A DNA stretch of 64,000 bases from UBA9676 sp036005525 (GCA_036005525.1 DASYQM010000249.1:33770-97769); one strand, 5' to 3'; positions 37,149 through 46,730 are shown, counted from the stretch's first letter. A program made the numbers and translations. The notes: generated by a model not told the origin, from the sequence alone.

Positions 37149-38783
37149 TCAGGCCCGGGTAGGCGCCGTCTTCTCCGCTTCCTCGGGGACCGCCGGCCCG
37201 GCAGGCCTGCCGCCCTTGAGCGCCAGGCAGCTCAGCGCGCCGATGCCAAGCAGGATGACCGGCAGCACCATCGTCTGGCGCATGGCTGTCACGTAGGCGA
37301 AGGTGAAGACCTCGTGGGCGATCCGCCCGATCTCGGCAGCGATGCCTGGGGCGGTGCCCGCGGCCTGATGGGTGGTGCCGCCGTTCTGCCCGGCTCCGAC
37401 CTGGATGCCGTTGCTCGCGGAATTGTGAACCTGGCTCACAAAGCGGCTGCGCAGGCCCGGCGGCAGCGCGGCCGAACGGACGCTGGCCTCGCTGGTTATC
37501 GAAGAGACGAGCCTGTTCTGCAGGAGCGCGCCCACGGCCGCGGTGCCGATCACCAGGCCGACCTGCCTGACGGTGTTGAGTACACCGGACGCCGCCCCGG
37601 CCATCCGCGGGTCGATGTTCCGCATGGCGGTGGTGATCAGCGGGGCGAAGATGCAGCCCAGTCCTACCCCGGCCACGATCAGCGGAGCCAGGAACACCGG
37701 CCAGTTGGAGTTCGGGCGAGCGATCAGCGCGATCCAGCCCATGCCGGCGCCGAAGAGGATCAGACCGGACATCAGGATGTACTTGCCGCCGATCTTGTCG
37801 GTCAGCTTGCCCGCGGCCGGCGCGACGAACACCGAGATGAGCGAGGCGGGTGCCAGCGCGAGCCCGGCCTTCAGCGCCGAGAACCCCAGGACGGACTGGA
37901 GGTAGATGGTGAGCGGCAGGAAGATCCCCATCATGCCGATGGCGAGCACGCCCGAAACCCAGTTCGTCACCGAGTAGTTCCGGTCGCGGAACAAGGCGAA
38001 GGGCACCAGCGGCTCCCGCGCCTGCGTCAGCCGCTGCTGAATCAGGAAGACAATCAGCAGCACCACGCCGGCGCCGAGCACGAGCGGGATGGTGATAAAC
38101 CCGGTGATCGTGCCCCAGCTGTACTTCTGGCCCTCGACCAGGCCGTAGCAGATGGCCAGCAGCGCCGCGCTGGCCAGCAGCACGCCGGGAATGTCGAACC
38201 GGTGCCTGCGGCCCGGCCTCACGTCCGGGATGATGAGAGGCGTCAGCGCCAGCACGATCACGCCGAACGGCAGGTTGACGAAGAAGATCCACCGCCAGTC
38301 GAACGCGGTCACGAGCAGCCCGCCCAGCGTCGGCCCGGCGATGGTGGCCACCCCCGCCACCGCCCCCCAGACGCCGAACGCCGCGCCGCGCCGCTCAGGC
38401 GGGAAGGTGTTCGTGATGATCGTCAGAGTCTGGGGCATGAGCATGGCCGCGCCGAGACCCTGAAGCGCGCGGAAACCGATGAGCCAGCCTGAGCTTGGCG
38501 CAAGACCACATGCGGCCGACGCGGCCGTGAAGACCGCGATGCCCGCGGTGAACATGGGTCGCGGCCCGATCAGGTCACCCAGCCTGCCCGCCGTGATGAC
38601 CAGGACGGCCAGCACGAGAGCGTAGGCGTTGATGACCCAGAGGATGTCGTCGAGCGACGCGTGCAGCCTCGTGAGCATGTCGGGGATCGCGATGTTGACG
38701 ATCGTCAGGTCGAGCAGGGTCATGAAGAACCCGAGCGAGACGACCAGCAACACGGCCCATGGGTTGCCGCGGAACTTCTTCAC
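37149..38783 (-). CDS. DHA2-family (14-TMS) MFS multidrug exporter
   Basis: A 544-residue transporter. MTLLDLTIVNIAIPDM (motif D1 of 14-TMS drug:H+ antiporters), GRLGDLIGPRPMF (motif A) and GPTLGGLLVTAFDWRWIFFVNLPFG (motif C) are clear, followed by the rest of 14 membrane helices. Such proteins export drugs, dyes or peptides using the proton gradient. The GTG start has a GGGAG ribosome-binding site. A perfect 16-bp palindrome 75-90 bp upstream looks like the operator of a dimeric repressor that is not encoded nearby. The substrate is unknown. Confidence 0.92.
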   Translation of the reverse strand: MKKFRGNPWAVLLVVSLGFFMTLLDLTIVNIAIPDMLTRLHASLDDILWVINAYALVLAVLVITAGRLGDLIGPRPMFTAGIAVFTAASAACGLAPSSGWLIGFRALQGLGAAMLMPQTLTIITNTFPPERRGAAFGVWGAVAGVATIAGPTLGGLLVTAFDWRWIFFVNLPFGVIVLALTPLIIPDVRPGRRHRFDIPGVLLASAALLAICYGLVEGQKYSWGTITGFITIPLVLGAGVVLLIVFLIQQRLTQAREPLVPFALFRDRNYSVTNWVSGVLAIGMMGIFLPLTIYLQSVLGFSALKAGLALAPASLISVFVAPAAGKLTDKIGGKYILMSGLILFGAGMGWIALIARPNSNWPVFLAPLIVAGVGLGCIFAPLITTAMRNIDPRMAGAASGVLNTVRQVGLVIGTAAVGALLQNRLVSSITSEASVRSAALPPGLRSRFVSQVHNSASNGIQVGAGQNGGTTHQAAGTAPGIAAEIGRIAHEVFTFAYVTAMRQTMVLPVILLGIGALSCLALKGGRPAGPAVPEEAEKTAPTRA

Positions 38784-38857
38784 AGTTTCTCCCTGGCGTG
38801 TCCCCCGCCCGAGCGGCCCGCCTGTGATGACAGGCTTACCAGAAGACGGAGGCTACT

Positions 38858-38873
38858 TCAAGATATATCTTGA
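38858..38873. promoter_or_regulatory. Perfect 16-bp palindromic operator-like site
   Basis: TCAAGATATATCTTGA is a flawless palindrome and the most AT-rich patch for kilobases. It lies in the 229-bp divergent gap between the MFS exporter and the SDR gene. Its form resembles sites bound by PadR-type repressors that guard drug exporters; the assignment to that family is inference, and no such regulator is encoded in the window. Confidence 0.6.
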
Positions 38874-39012
38874 CCTGCCCACCGCGCCTGCCCCTAGCGG
38901 TGGCCTTCCAGCTCTGATGGTAGATGGAGGTACCGACAGTTGACCCGCCGGTGCTCCGCTCTTCCGGCGGCCGGCCGGTCTGGGCGGGCGGCCGCCCAGT
39001 ATGCTCCCGGCC

Positions 39013-39786
39013 ATGGAACTGAGCGGAACCGCAGCGATCATCTCGGGCGGCGCGAGTGGTCTCGGTGAGGCGACCGCGCGCGAACTCGCCGCGGCCGGCA
39101 GCGCCGTTGTCATCGCCGACCTGAACGAGGAACGCGGCAAGAAGGTCGCCGACGAGACCGGCGGGGAGTTCGCCAGGACCGACGTGTCGGACGAGGCGTC
39201 GGTCGCGGCGGCTGTGGATGCCGCCACCGCAACGGGGGTCCCGCTGCGCACGGTCGTGAACTGCGCAGGCATCGGCTGGGCGGAACGCACCGTGAACCGG
39301 GACGGGGCACCGCACAGCCTGGCTACGTTCCGCAAGGTCCTCGACATCAACCTGATCGGCACTTTCAACCTGATGCGGATCGCCGCGGCGGCGATCGCCC
39401 GCACCGACCCGGCCGACGAGGATGGGCAGCGCGGCGTGGTCATCAACACCGCGTCGGTCGCCGGGATCGAGGGCCAGACCGGCCAGCTCGCCTACTCCGC
39501 GTCCAAGGGCGGGATCATCGGGATGACCGTCCCCGCGGCGCGGGACCTCTCCGTCATCGGAGTGCGGGTGAACACCATCTGCCCGGGCATCATCGACACC
39601 CCGATCTACGGAACCGGTCCCGCCAGCGAGGAGTTCCGGGCCAGGCTCACGGCGCCGGTTGTCTTTCCCAAACGAATGGGGACGGCAGCCGAGTTCGCCG
39701 CCCTGGTGCGGTCGCTGATCGAGAACGACTACATGAACGCCGAGGTCATCCGCTTGGACGGCGGCATCAGGTTCCAGCCGAAGTGA
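39013..39786 (+). CDS. Short-chain dehydrogenase, 3-hydroxyacyl-CoA dehydrogenase (HSD10-like)
   Basis: A 257-residue classical SDR. TGxxxGxG appears as SGGASGLGEATARELA at the N-terminus; NCAG, and the catalytic S-Y-K set in INTASVAGIEGQTGQLAYSASKGG, follow. ICPGIIDTPIYG and the C-terminal IRLDGGIRF are typical of HSD10-type 3-hydroxyacyl-CoA dehydrogenases. I prefer the ATG before ELSG, which aligns with family starts; ATG 39001 is the alternative. The neighbour on the same strand is an enoyl-CoA hydratase, consistent with an acyl-CoA oxidation pair. Confidence 0.9.
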   Translation: MELSGTAAIISGGASGLGEATARELAAAGSAVVIADLNEERGKKVADETGGEFARTDVSDEASVAAAVDAATATGVPLRTVVNCAGIGWAERTVNRDGAPHSLATFRKVLDINLIGTFNLMRIAAAAIARTDPADEDGQRGVVINTASVAGIEGQTGQLAYSASKGGIIGMTVPAARDLSVIGVRVNTICPGIIDTPIYGTGPASEEFRARLTAPVVFPKRMGTAAEFAALVRSLIENDYMNAEVIRLDGGIRFQPK

Positions 39787-39917
39787 CCGGGAAGCCGCCG
39801 GGCAAAGCGTGATCATGAGATTGGTGGCGCGGTAACGGCCGCCACAGTCATGAACATGATTCAGGTTGCGGAATGTGCGGCCTGTGGGGCCTGCGTCGGG
39901 GAGTGGGAGGCGCGAAG

Positions 39918-40682
39918 ATGCCGGATGCCGTGACGGTCGAGGTCGGCGGCGGGGTCGCCGTCCTCACGATCAACCGCCCGCAGGCGCGCAACGCGGTCAA
40001 CGAGGCGGTCGCCAGCGGCATCGCCGCGGCCATCGACGAGCTCGACCCACGGCCTGACGTGGCGGCAATGGTGCTGACCGGCGCCGGGGGCACGTTCAGT
40101 GCGGGCATGGACCTGAAGGGCTTCATGGCGGGCGAGAACCCGACGGCAGGAGGCCGCGGCTTCGCCGGCATCACGCAGCGGCCGCCGGTCACGCCCATCG
40201 TCGCCGCGGTCGAGGGGTACGCCCTGGCCGGCGGCTTCGAAATCGCGCTCGCCTGCGATCTGATCGTCGCCAGCGAGGAGGCGACCTTCGGTCTTCCCGA
40301 GGTGACACGGGGACTGGTCGCCGGCGCGGGCGGTCTGCTCCAGCTGCCGCGCCGGATCCCCTACCACCTCGCCATGGAGATCGCGCTCACCGGCGGGCAC
40401 ATCCCGGCGGGCCGCCTGCACGAGGCCGGCCTGATCAACCGGATGGTGCCGGCGGGCGAGGCGCTCGGGGAGGCCAGGGCCCTGGCTGCCGAGGTGGCCG
40501 CCAACGCCCCGCTCGCCCTGGCGGCGACGAAACGGATCATCGTGGAATCGGCCGACTGGCCCAGCGACGAGGCATTCGCCCGGCAGAACGCGACCCTGGG
40601 GCCGGTGTTCACCTCCGCTGACGCACGGGAAGGCGCGGCGGCCTTCGCGGAGAAACGCCCGCCGGTCTGGCGGGGGGAGTGA
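39918..40682 (+). CDS. Enoyl-CoA hydratase/isomerase family protein
   Basis: A 254-residue crotonase-fold protein starting MPDAVTVEVGGG, with a GGGAGG ribosome-binding site 8-13 nt upstream. VLTINRPQARNAVN is the N-terminal hallmark; GAGGTFSAGMDLKGF forms one half of the oxyanion hole and ALAGGFEIALACDLIVA the other. In hydratases two Glu residues are catalytic; here EEATFGLPEV supplies the second. It follows the SDR gene by 131 bp, with a hairpin-forming GTGGCG/CGCCAC pair in the gap. Acyl chain preference is unknown. Confidence 0.9.
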   Translation: MPDAVTVEVGGGVAVLTINRPQARNAVNEAVASGIAAAIDELDPRPDVAAMVLTGAGGTFSAGMDLKGFMAGENPTAGGRGFAGITQRPPVTPIVAAVEGYALAGGFEIALACDLIVASEEATFGLPEVTRGLVAGAGGLLQLPRRIPYHLAMEIALTGGHIPAGRLHEAGLINRMVPAGEALGEARALAAEVAANAPLALAATKRIIVESADWPSDEAFARQNATLGPVFTSADAREGAAAFAEKRPPVWRGE

Positions 40683-40791
40683 GGCAGCCCGCGGCGGGCA
40701 GAAAAGCGGCCCGCGGCGGGCAGAGAGGCAGCCCGCGGCGGGCAGAGGGCCACCCGCGGCGCGGGCAGAGGCAGCCACGGCGGGCACTGAG
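40683..40791. repeat. Degenerate 21-23-bp tandem repeat between the hydratase and asnB
   Basis: Five consecutive units share a GCAGCCCGCGGCGGGCAGAG-like core, beginning near 40683, 40706, 40727, 40748 and 40771. Each unit is itself nearly palindromic (CCCGCGGCGGG). No reading frame through it looks like protein. It fills half of the 226-bp gap in front of asnB. Confidence 0.75.
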
Positions 40792-40908
40792 CCAGCCCAC
40801 GGGCGGGGAGACAGCCTGGAGCGGGATCTCTTCGAGCCTGTCCACGCCGACGCCGACCCCACCGTAGGATCAATGCCCATAAACTTATGGACACCGTTGG
40901 GGATGTGC

Positions 40909-43185
40909 ATGTGCGGAATCGTCGGCTGCCTGGCGCTGGCTCTTGAGGCCGAGCCGGACCGGGCCTGGGTGGCGGCCGCGACTCAGCGGATCAGCCACCG
41001 CGGGCCCGATGACGAGGGCTTCTACGCCGACCACGATGTCGCTCTCGGCTACAAGAGACTGGCCATCATCGACCTGTCGCATGCCGGCCACCAGCCGATG
41101 CGGTCCGCCGACGGGCGCTACTGGATGGTCTTCAACGGCGAGATCTACAACTACGTCGAGCTGGGACGGGAGCTGCGGGAACAGGGCGTGGTCCTGCGGT
41201 CGAGCTGCGACTCCGAGGTCCTGCTCGAGACCTATGCCAGGGTCGGCAAGGACGTCGTGCACCGGCTCCGCGGCATGTTCGCCTTCGCCATCTGGGACAG
41301 CTGGACACACGAGCTGTTCTGCGCCAGGGACCAGTTCGGCATCAAACCGTTCTACTACCGCCTTGACCGGGTGCACGGGCAGCCGCTGAGCCGCGCGGTC
41401 GGCACCGGGCGGCACGCGGCTCCGGAACCTCGTGCCGGGGTGGGCGGATATGAACCGGCCCGCGAGCCGGATCACTGGTTCACCCCCGGTCCCACGCGGC
41501 GGGAGCCTGGCCGGCATGCGGCCGGGCCCGCTCAGGATCCCGGCCCGACCGGGCGGTTTCCGCGCTCATCGCCGGTGACCATCCCTGACCTCGGCGCCGC
41601 TCCCGGACGGCTGGGCCGGCCCGGCGGGGCTGGCGGCGACGAAGGCGGGGCTGGCGGCGACACAGGCGGGGCCGGCGGCGACAGCAATAGGGCCGACAGC
41701 GACAGCAACAGGGCCGACAGCGACAGCGGAGAGATCGGGCGCGAACGGCTGCTGCGGTTCGCCTCCGAGCGCAAGGCGCTCGCCGACCCCGGTGAACTGC
41801 GGGAGCTTGACCTCAACGCGCTGCGCAGGTACCTGTCCTTCCAGTACGTTCCGCCACCAGGCACCCTGACCCCGCCGGTGCAGGTGCTCCCGCCCGGCCA
41901 CGCCATGATCGCCCGCCCCGGCGAGCCCGTGGACATCTACCGCTACTGGCGGGCGGACCTGCGGCCCGCCCGTGCTCCCAGCGATGGCACGCCACGGGCC
42001 ATTCTGGATGTGATGCGCGACTCGATCGCCGTTCACCTGCGCAGCGACGCGCCCCTCGGGGCCTTCCTGTCCGGTGGCATCGACTCCGCGGCCATCTGCG
42101 CCCTCGCCGCCGAGCACCGGCCGGACCTACTCACGTTCACGGTCGGGTTCGAGCGCGAAGGTTACAGCGAGATCGACCGGGCGCAGGAGACAGCGGCGGC
42201 GATCGGGGTGAAGTCGGTCCCCTACGTGATCAGCCCGGAGGAGTTCTTCTATCACCTGCCGCAGATCATCTGGCACCTCGACGACCCCATGGCGGATGCG
42301 GCGGCGGTGCCGCTGTGGTTCGTCGCCCGGGAAGCCAGCAAGCAGGTCAAGGTGGTGCTCTCGGGTGAGGGCTCGGATGAGCTCTTTGGCGGCTACGCGA
42401 TCTACCACCAGCCTGGCGTGGTGCGGGCAGGCGAGCATCTGCCCGACTGGGGCCGTGTCCCGCTGAGGCGGGCCGCCGCGCTCATCCCGGCCGGTGTCAA
42501 GGGGAAGGGGCTGCTGGAGCGCACGTCCATTCCGCTGCGCTGCCGCTACATCGGCAACGCCCATGTCTTCGCCGGCGACCAGATCGAGGAGATCACCGGG
42601 CCGGGCGCGGCCAGCCCGTACGACGTGACCAACCCGATCTACGACCAGGCCGAGGAGACGGGCCTTGACGACGTTTCCACCATGCAACTGGTGGATATCA
42701 ACACGTGGCTGGTCGGTGACATCCTGGTGAAGGCCGACCGGATGACCATGGCGCACAGCCTTGAACTGCGTGTTCCCTTCCTTGACCGGGAAGTGATGGC
42801 GGTCGCGGCCGGGCTGGCTCGGGAGGAGAAGATCGGTGCCGGGACCACGAAGGCAGCTTTGCGCACGGCGATGAGCGAGATTCTCCCCAAGGCGGCCGCC
42901 CAGCGCGCCAAGCTCGGCTTCCCGGTCCCGATCGGTCACTGGCTGAAGGGCGACGCCTACGGTTTCACCGACCAGCTGCTGCGCGATGCGCAGACCGACG
43001 AGTGGGTGAACCGGAGGGCCGCCCGACGGTTGATGGAGCGTTTCCGGGCCGGTGACCCGGGCGTGAGCTGGCGTCACCTCTGGGTGCTGATCGTCTTCTG
43101 TCTCTGGCACCGGATCTATATCGAGCGGGCATACGACCCGATCGCGCTCGGCTGGGAGCGGGCGCCGCAGGGGGCTGCCTGGTGA
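40909..43185 (+). CDS. asnB: Glutamine-hydrolysing asparagine synthetase with large insertion
   Basis: About 758 residues. Processing leaves Cys2 of MCGIVGC as the glutaminase nucleophile; HRGPDDEG and FNGEIYN follow. The synthetase domain has the ATP pyrophosphatase loop FLSGGIDSAAICAL, then GEGSDELFGGY and LELRVPFLD. Between FGIKPFYYRLD (about residue 150) and FASERKAL (about 282) there is an extra segment of about 120 residues, rich in Gly/Asp/Ser/Pro with GGAGGD and NRADSDS repeats. Its GTGA end overlaps the next gene, so it probably supplies amidation or amino-sugar-like chemistry to a cell-surface pathway rather than free asparagine; that is inference. Confidence 0.9.
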   Translation: MCGIVGCLALALEAEPDRAWVAAATQRISHRGPDDEGFYADHDVALGYKRLAIIDLSHAGHQPMRSADGRYWMVFNGEIYNYVELGRELREQGVVLRSSCDSEVLLETYARVGKDVVHRLRGMFAFAIWDSWTHELFCARDQFGIKPFYYRLDRVHGQPLSRAVGTGRHAAPEPRAGVGGYEPAREPDHWFTPGPTRREPGRHAAGPAQDPGPTGRFPRSSPVTIPDLGAAPGRLGRPGGAGGDEGGAGGDTGGAGGDSNRADSDSNRADSDSGEIGRERLLRFASERKALADPGELRELDLNALRRYLSFQYVPPPGTLTPPVQVLPPGHAMIARPGEPVDIYRYWRADLRPARAPSDGTPRAILDVMRDSIAVHLRSDAPLGAFLSGGIDSAAICALAAEHRPDLLTFTVGFEREGYSEIDRAQETAAAIGVKSVPYVISPEEFFYHLPQIIWHLDDPMADAAAVPLWFVAREASKQVKVVLSGEGSDELFGGYAIYHQPGVVRAGEHLPDWGRVPLRRAAALIPAGVKGKGLLERTSIPLRCRYIGNAHVFAGDQIEEITGPGAASPYDVTNPIYDQAEETGLDDVSTMQLVDINTWLVGDILVKADRMTMAHSLELRVPFLDREVMAVAAGLAREEKIGAGTTKAALRTAMSEILPKAAAQRAKLGFPVPIGHWLKGDAYGFTDQLLRDAQTDEWVNRRAARRLMERFRAGDPGVSWRHLWVLIVFCLWHRIYIERAYDPIALGWERAPQGAAW

Positions 43186-46100
43186 GCGGTCCGCGCATCA
43201 GCGTCGTGGTGCCGTTCTACAACAACGGTGACGTACTGGGTGATTGCCTGCAGTCCATCGCCAGCCAGACGTTCGGCGACCTCGAAGTGATCATGGTGGA
43301 TGACGGGTCCACCGACAACGGCACCGAGGTCGCCAGGAAGTGGGCCGAATCCGATCCACGGTTCATCCTGGTCCATAGCCAGCATGGCGGGCCCGGGGGT
43401 GCCCGGAACCGGGGAGTGGAGCAGGCGCGCGGCGAGTTCCTCGCCTTCGTCGATGCCGACGACATGCTGCCCCCCTACGCCTACGAGGTGCTGCTGCACA
43501 CGCTGGAGAGCTCGGGCTCAGACTTCGTCTCCGGCGCGGTGATGCGGATCGGCACCGAGGGCCTCCGCCCCTCGGCCCTGCACGCCCGGGCGATCAAGGG
43601 GAGGCGGATCGGCACTCATGTGACCAAGACGCCGGACCTCCTGTACGACATCTCGGTCTGGAACAAGCTGTTCCGCAGGTCGTTCTGGGACGCCAACGGG
43701 CTGTCTTACCCGGAACAGATGGTCTGGGAGGACCTGCAGCTCATGACCAGGGCGCACGTGCTGGCCAAGGCCGTGGACGTGATTCCCGACTACATCTACT
43801 ACTGGCGCGAGCGGGCGGCGGGTGCCCTATCCATCACCCAGAACCGCACCGACATCCAGAACCTGCGTGACCGCATAACGGCGCTGCTCGCCATCGACGA
43901 GTTTCTGCGCTCGCACGCCCCGGCCAAGACGCTGCGCCAGCATCAGCGCAAAGCGCTCGTCAACGACCTGTGGCTGTACGTGCGTGACCTGTACCGGGTC
44001 AGCGACGACTACCTGACCGAGTACTTCAACCTGGTGAACTCCTACCTGGACCAGGTCAGCCGGCGCGTGTTCGCGACCCTGCCCGTCACCCGCAAGCTCG
44101 GCTACTACCTGACCCGAATGGGGCTGCGCACCCAGCTGCTCGACTATGTCAACTGGCTGATCGAACAGAAGGTGAGCACCGTCCCGGTGGTCCGGCGGGT
44201 CGGCAGGCTGCGCGCCGATCTCCCGTTCCGCACGGACAAGGAGTTGAAGATCCCATCCCGGGTCTACCGCCCGCACTGGCGGGACCTGGACCCCTACGTC
44301 GAGGTGGGGAGCGTCACCTGGCAGCGCGGCAACTTGGTAATCGCGGGCATGGCCAACGTGCCCTCGATCGACATCAGCAAGCGGCGCTACACCAACAAGA
44401 TCGTGATCCTGCGGCCGCGGCACAGGTTCCGGCCGCCGATCGTGTCGCTCGCCACGTCGTGGTACAACCCCCGCGCCACCCGGGCATCCGGCCAGGAGCG
44501 TTATGACTACGCGTGGGCCGGGTTCCGGGCCGAGATCTCATCGCGCTGGTTCCGGATCGCCGGGCGGTGGCTGACCGGAGACTGGGACTGCTTCATCCTG
44601 GTCCGGGGGCACGGCGTGTGGCGGCCGGCGCGGCTGCACACCCCGGCTCTCGGCGACGCGGGCCACCCCGGGGTGCTCGAACCCGCGCCGGGCGTCCAGG
44701 TCCGCCCCACCTGGGTGGGCCGTCACCTGCACGTGGGGGTGCTGCGCACGCCCGCCAGGCTGGTTTCGTACGAGCTCGCCGGCGGCGACCTGGCGCTGGA
44801 GGTTGACCTGGACCCGCACGGCATGCCCCGGGGCGGAGCCCCGGCCCCGGCAGCAGCCGAATTCGTCCTGGTCCGGCACGGTGGCCGGGCGGTTCAGGCA
44901 TACAAGGCCGAGGTGAACCGTGCTGGCCCGGTGCTGCGGATGCACGGGCTGGTGCCGCTGGCCGGGCTCTCAATCGGCGCCGAGCGAGCGGGCCAGGCTC
45001 CGGCCGGCGCGGACGGGGGCGGGGCCGCAGGCTGGGATCTGTACCTCAAGCCGGCCGGCCGCGGGCGGATCAGCGTGACGTTCCCGGCGCAGGTGAGCGA
45101 GGCCGCCTACGGCCACGGCACGCGGGAGATCGCGGTCGAGCGGTCCCGCTACGGGAACGTCACGCTCGCCGAGCGCGCGCCGCGGCCGGTGCTCGATGAG
45201 CACTCCTGGAGCCCGGAGGGGAGCCTGCTGCTTCAGGGCAGCTATCGTGGCCCGGCCGGGGACGGCCTGGACGTCGTGCTGTGCCGCATGGACGGGACCG
45301 AAGAGCATGTGATCGGCTCCCGCCGGGACGGGAACCGCTTCTCGGTGACGCTCGACGCCGCGGCGATGCCGACGTTCGGCCAGCCACTGCCCCTGCGCGA
45401 CGGCTACTGGGACGTGCTGGCACGATCCGGCGACGGGCCCGTGATGCCAGTCGGCTACGACCACGGGCGGCTGGCCGAGGTCTCGCACAAGAAGGTCGCG
45501 GCCGGGCCGAAGCTCTACGCGTTCACCACCTCCGGGTACGACACTCCGGTGATCACGGCGGAGCCCCGTCTCCGGCTGTCGGAGCAGGGCAACTTCAACC
45601 GGCGGGTGCTGCGCCGGGCGTTCTACCCGCTCCAGTCACGGCGCCCGCTGCGGGACGCGATCCTGTTCGTCAGCTGGAACGGCAAGCAATGCACGGACAA
45701 CCCCCGCGGCATCGCCGACGAACTGCGCCGCCGGGGTGACGACCGTGAGCACATCTGGGTGGTGACCGATTACGCGGCCGCGGTCCCCGACGGCGGCCGG
45801 GCGGTGCTGTCGGGAACCGAGGAGTACTTCGAGGCGCTCGCCCGATGCAAGTACGTGATCTCCAACGACGACATGCAGCCGTTCTTCCGCAAGCGGGAGG
45901 GCCAGATCTACCTGCAGACCTGGCATGGGACGCCGCTGAAGAAGATCGGCTTTGACATCGGCCGCCCGCAGTTCGCCAGCGGAGCCGTGTACTTCGATCG
46001 CCTGGCCGGTGACATCGCCAAATGGGACCTGCTGCTGTCGCAGAATGCGTTCAGCACCCCGATCCTGCGGCGTGCGTTCCGGTTCGACGGTGAGATCTGT

Positions 46101-46730
46101 GAGTACGGGTACCCGCGCAACGACGTGCTGTCCCGCGGCGGGCAACTGGCCGGGCAGGTGCGGCGCCGACTGGGCATCCCCGACGGCAAGCGGGTGGTGC
46201 TGTACGCGCCGACCTGGCGCGACAACCAGTTCTACGCCTCCGGCCGGTACCGGTTCGACCTGCGGCTCGACCTGGAACGGGCATGGCAGGCGCTCGGGCC
46301 CGATCACGTGATCCTGGTCCGTGGTCATCACCATTTCGCGAACGATGTCCAGGCGGGCGCCCGGCGCGATTTCGCGCTCAACGTGACCGGCTACCGCGAC
46401 ATCTCCGAGCTGTTCCTGATCAGCGACGTCCTGATCACGGACTATTCGTCGGTCATGTTCGACTTCGCCGCGACCGGCCGGCCGATGCTGTTTTTCACCT
46501 ACGACCTGGAGCACTACCGGGACCAGCTGCGCGGTTTCTACTTCGACTTCGAGGCGGAGGCGCCGGGGCCTTTGCTGGCCAGCTCGGACGAGGTGCTGGC
46601 GGCGGTCAAGGACACCGGCGCGATAGCCGCCCAGTATGGCGCCGCGTATCAGGCGTTCGCCGCGAAGTACTGCCCGCTGGATGATGGCAAGGCCGGCGCC
46701 AGGATCTGCGACCGGCTAGTCCCCCGCTGA
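43182..46730 (+). CDS. GT2 glycosyltransferase fused to CDP-glycerol glycerophosphotransferase-like domain
   Basis: A 1182-residue fusion. Residues 1 to about 230 are a GT-A family 2 domain: ISVVVPFYNNGDVLGDCLQS, MVDDGSTDNG, GPGGARNRGVEQA and FVDADD (DxD). A middle part of about 580 residues is beta-rich and unassigned. The C-terminal 370 are a TagF/TagB-like domain with QTWHGTPLKKIGFD, YGYPRNDVL, VVLYAPTWRDNQFY and ISDVLITDYSSVMFDFA. This pairing is typical of enzymes making teichoic-acid-like or phosphoglycan wall polymers at the membrane. It overlaps asnB by 4 bp. The polymer is unknown. Confidence 0.88.
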   Translation: MSGPRISVVVPFYNNGDVLGDCLQSIASQTFGDLEVIMVDDGSTDNGTEVARKWAESDPRFILVHSQHGGPGGARNRGVEQARGEFLAFVDADDMLPPYAYEVLLHTLESSGSDFVSGAVMRIGTEGLRPSALHARAIKGRRIGTHVTKTPDLLYDISVWNKLFRRSFWDANGLSYPEQMVWEDLQLMTRAHVLAKAVDVIPDYIYYWRERAAGALSITQNRTDIQNLRDRITALLAIDEFLRSHAPAKTLRQHQRKALVNDLWLYVRDLYRVSDDYLTEYFNLVNSYLDQVSRRVFATLPVTRKLGYYLTRMGLRTQLLDYVNWLIEQKVSTVPVVRRVGRLRADLPFRTDKELKIPSRVYRPHWRDLDPYVEVGSVTWQRGNLVIAGMANVPSIDISKRRYTNKIVILRPRHRFRPPIVSLATSWYNPRATRASGQERYDYAWAGFRAEISSRWFRIAGRWLTGDWDCFILVRGHGVWRPARLHTPALGDAGHPGVLEPAPGVQVRPTWVGRHLHVGVLRTPARLVSYELAGGDLALEVDLDPHGMPRGGAPAPAAAEFVLVRHGGRAVQAYKAEVNRAGPVLRMHGLVPLAGLSIGAERAGQAPAGADGGGAAGWDLYLKPAGRGRISVTFPAQVSEAAYGHGTREIAVERSRYGNVTLAERAPRPVLDEHSWSPEGSLLLQGSYRGPAGDGLDVVLCRMDGTEEHVIGSRRDGNRFSVTLDAAAMPTFGQPLPLRDGYWDVLARSGDGPVMPVGYDHGRLAEVSHKKVAAGPKLYAFTTSGYDTPVITAEPRLRLSEQGNFNRRVLRRAFYPLQSRRPLRDAILFVSWNGKQCTDNPRGIADELRRRGDDREHIWVVTDYAAAVPDGGRAVLSGTEEYFEALARCKYVISNDDMQPFFRKREGQIYLQTWHGTPLKKIGFDIGRPQFASGAVYFDRLAGDIAKWDLLLSQNAFSTPILRRAFRFDGEICEYGYPRNDVLSRGGQLAGQVRRRLGIPDGKRVVLYAPTWRDNQFYASGRYRFDLRLDLERAWQALGPDHVILVRGHHHFANDVQAGARRDFALNVTGYRDISELFLISDVLITDYSSVMFDFAATGRPMLFFTYDLEHYRDQLRGFYFDFEAEAPGPLLASSDEVLAAVKDTGAIAAQYGAAYQAFAAKYCPLDDGKAGARICDRLVPR

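Noticed and set aside
40683..40791. CRISPR array
   Set aside because: Units are contiguous without unique spacers and no cas genes are present.
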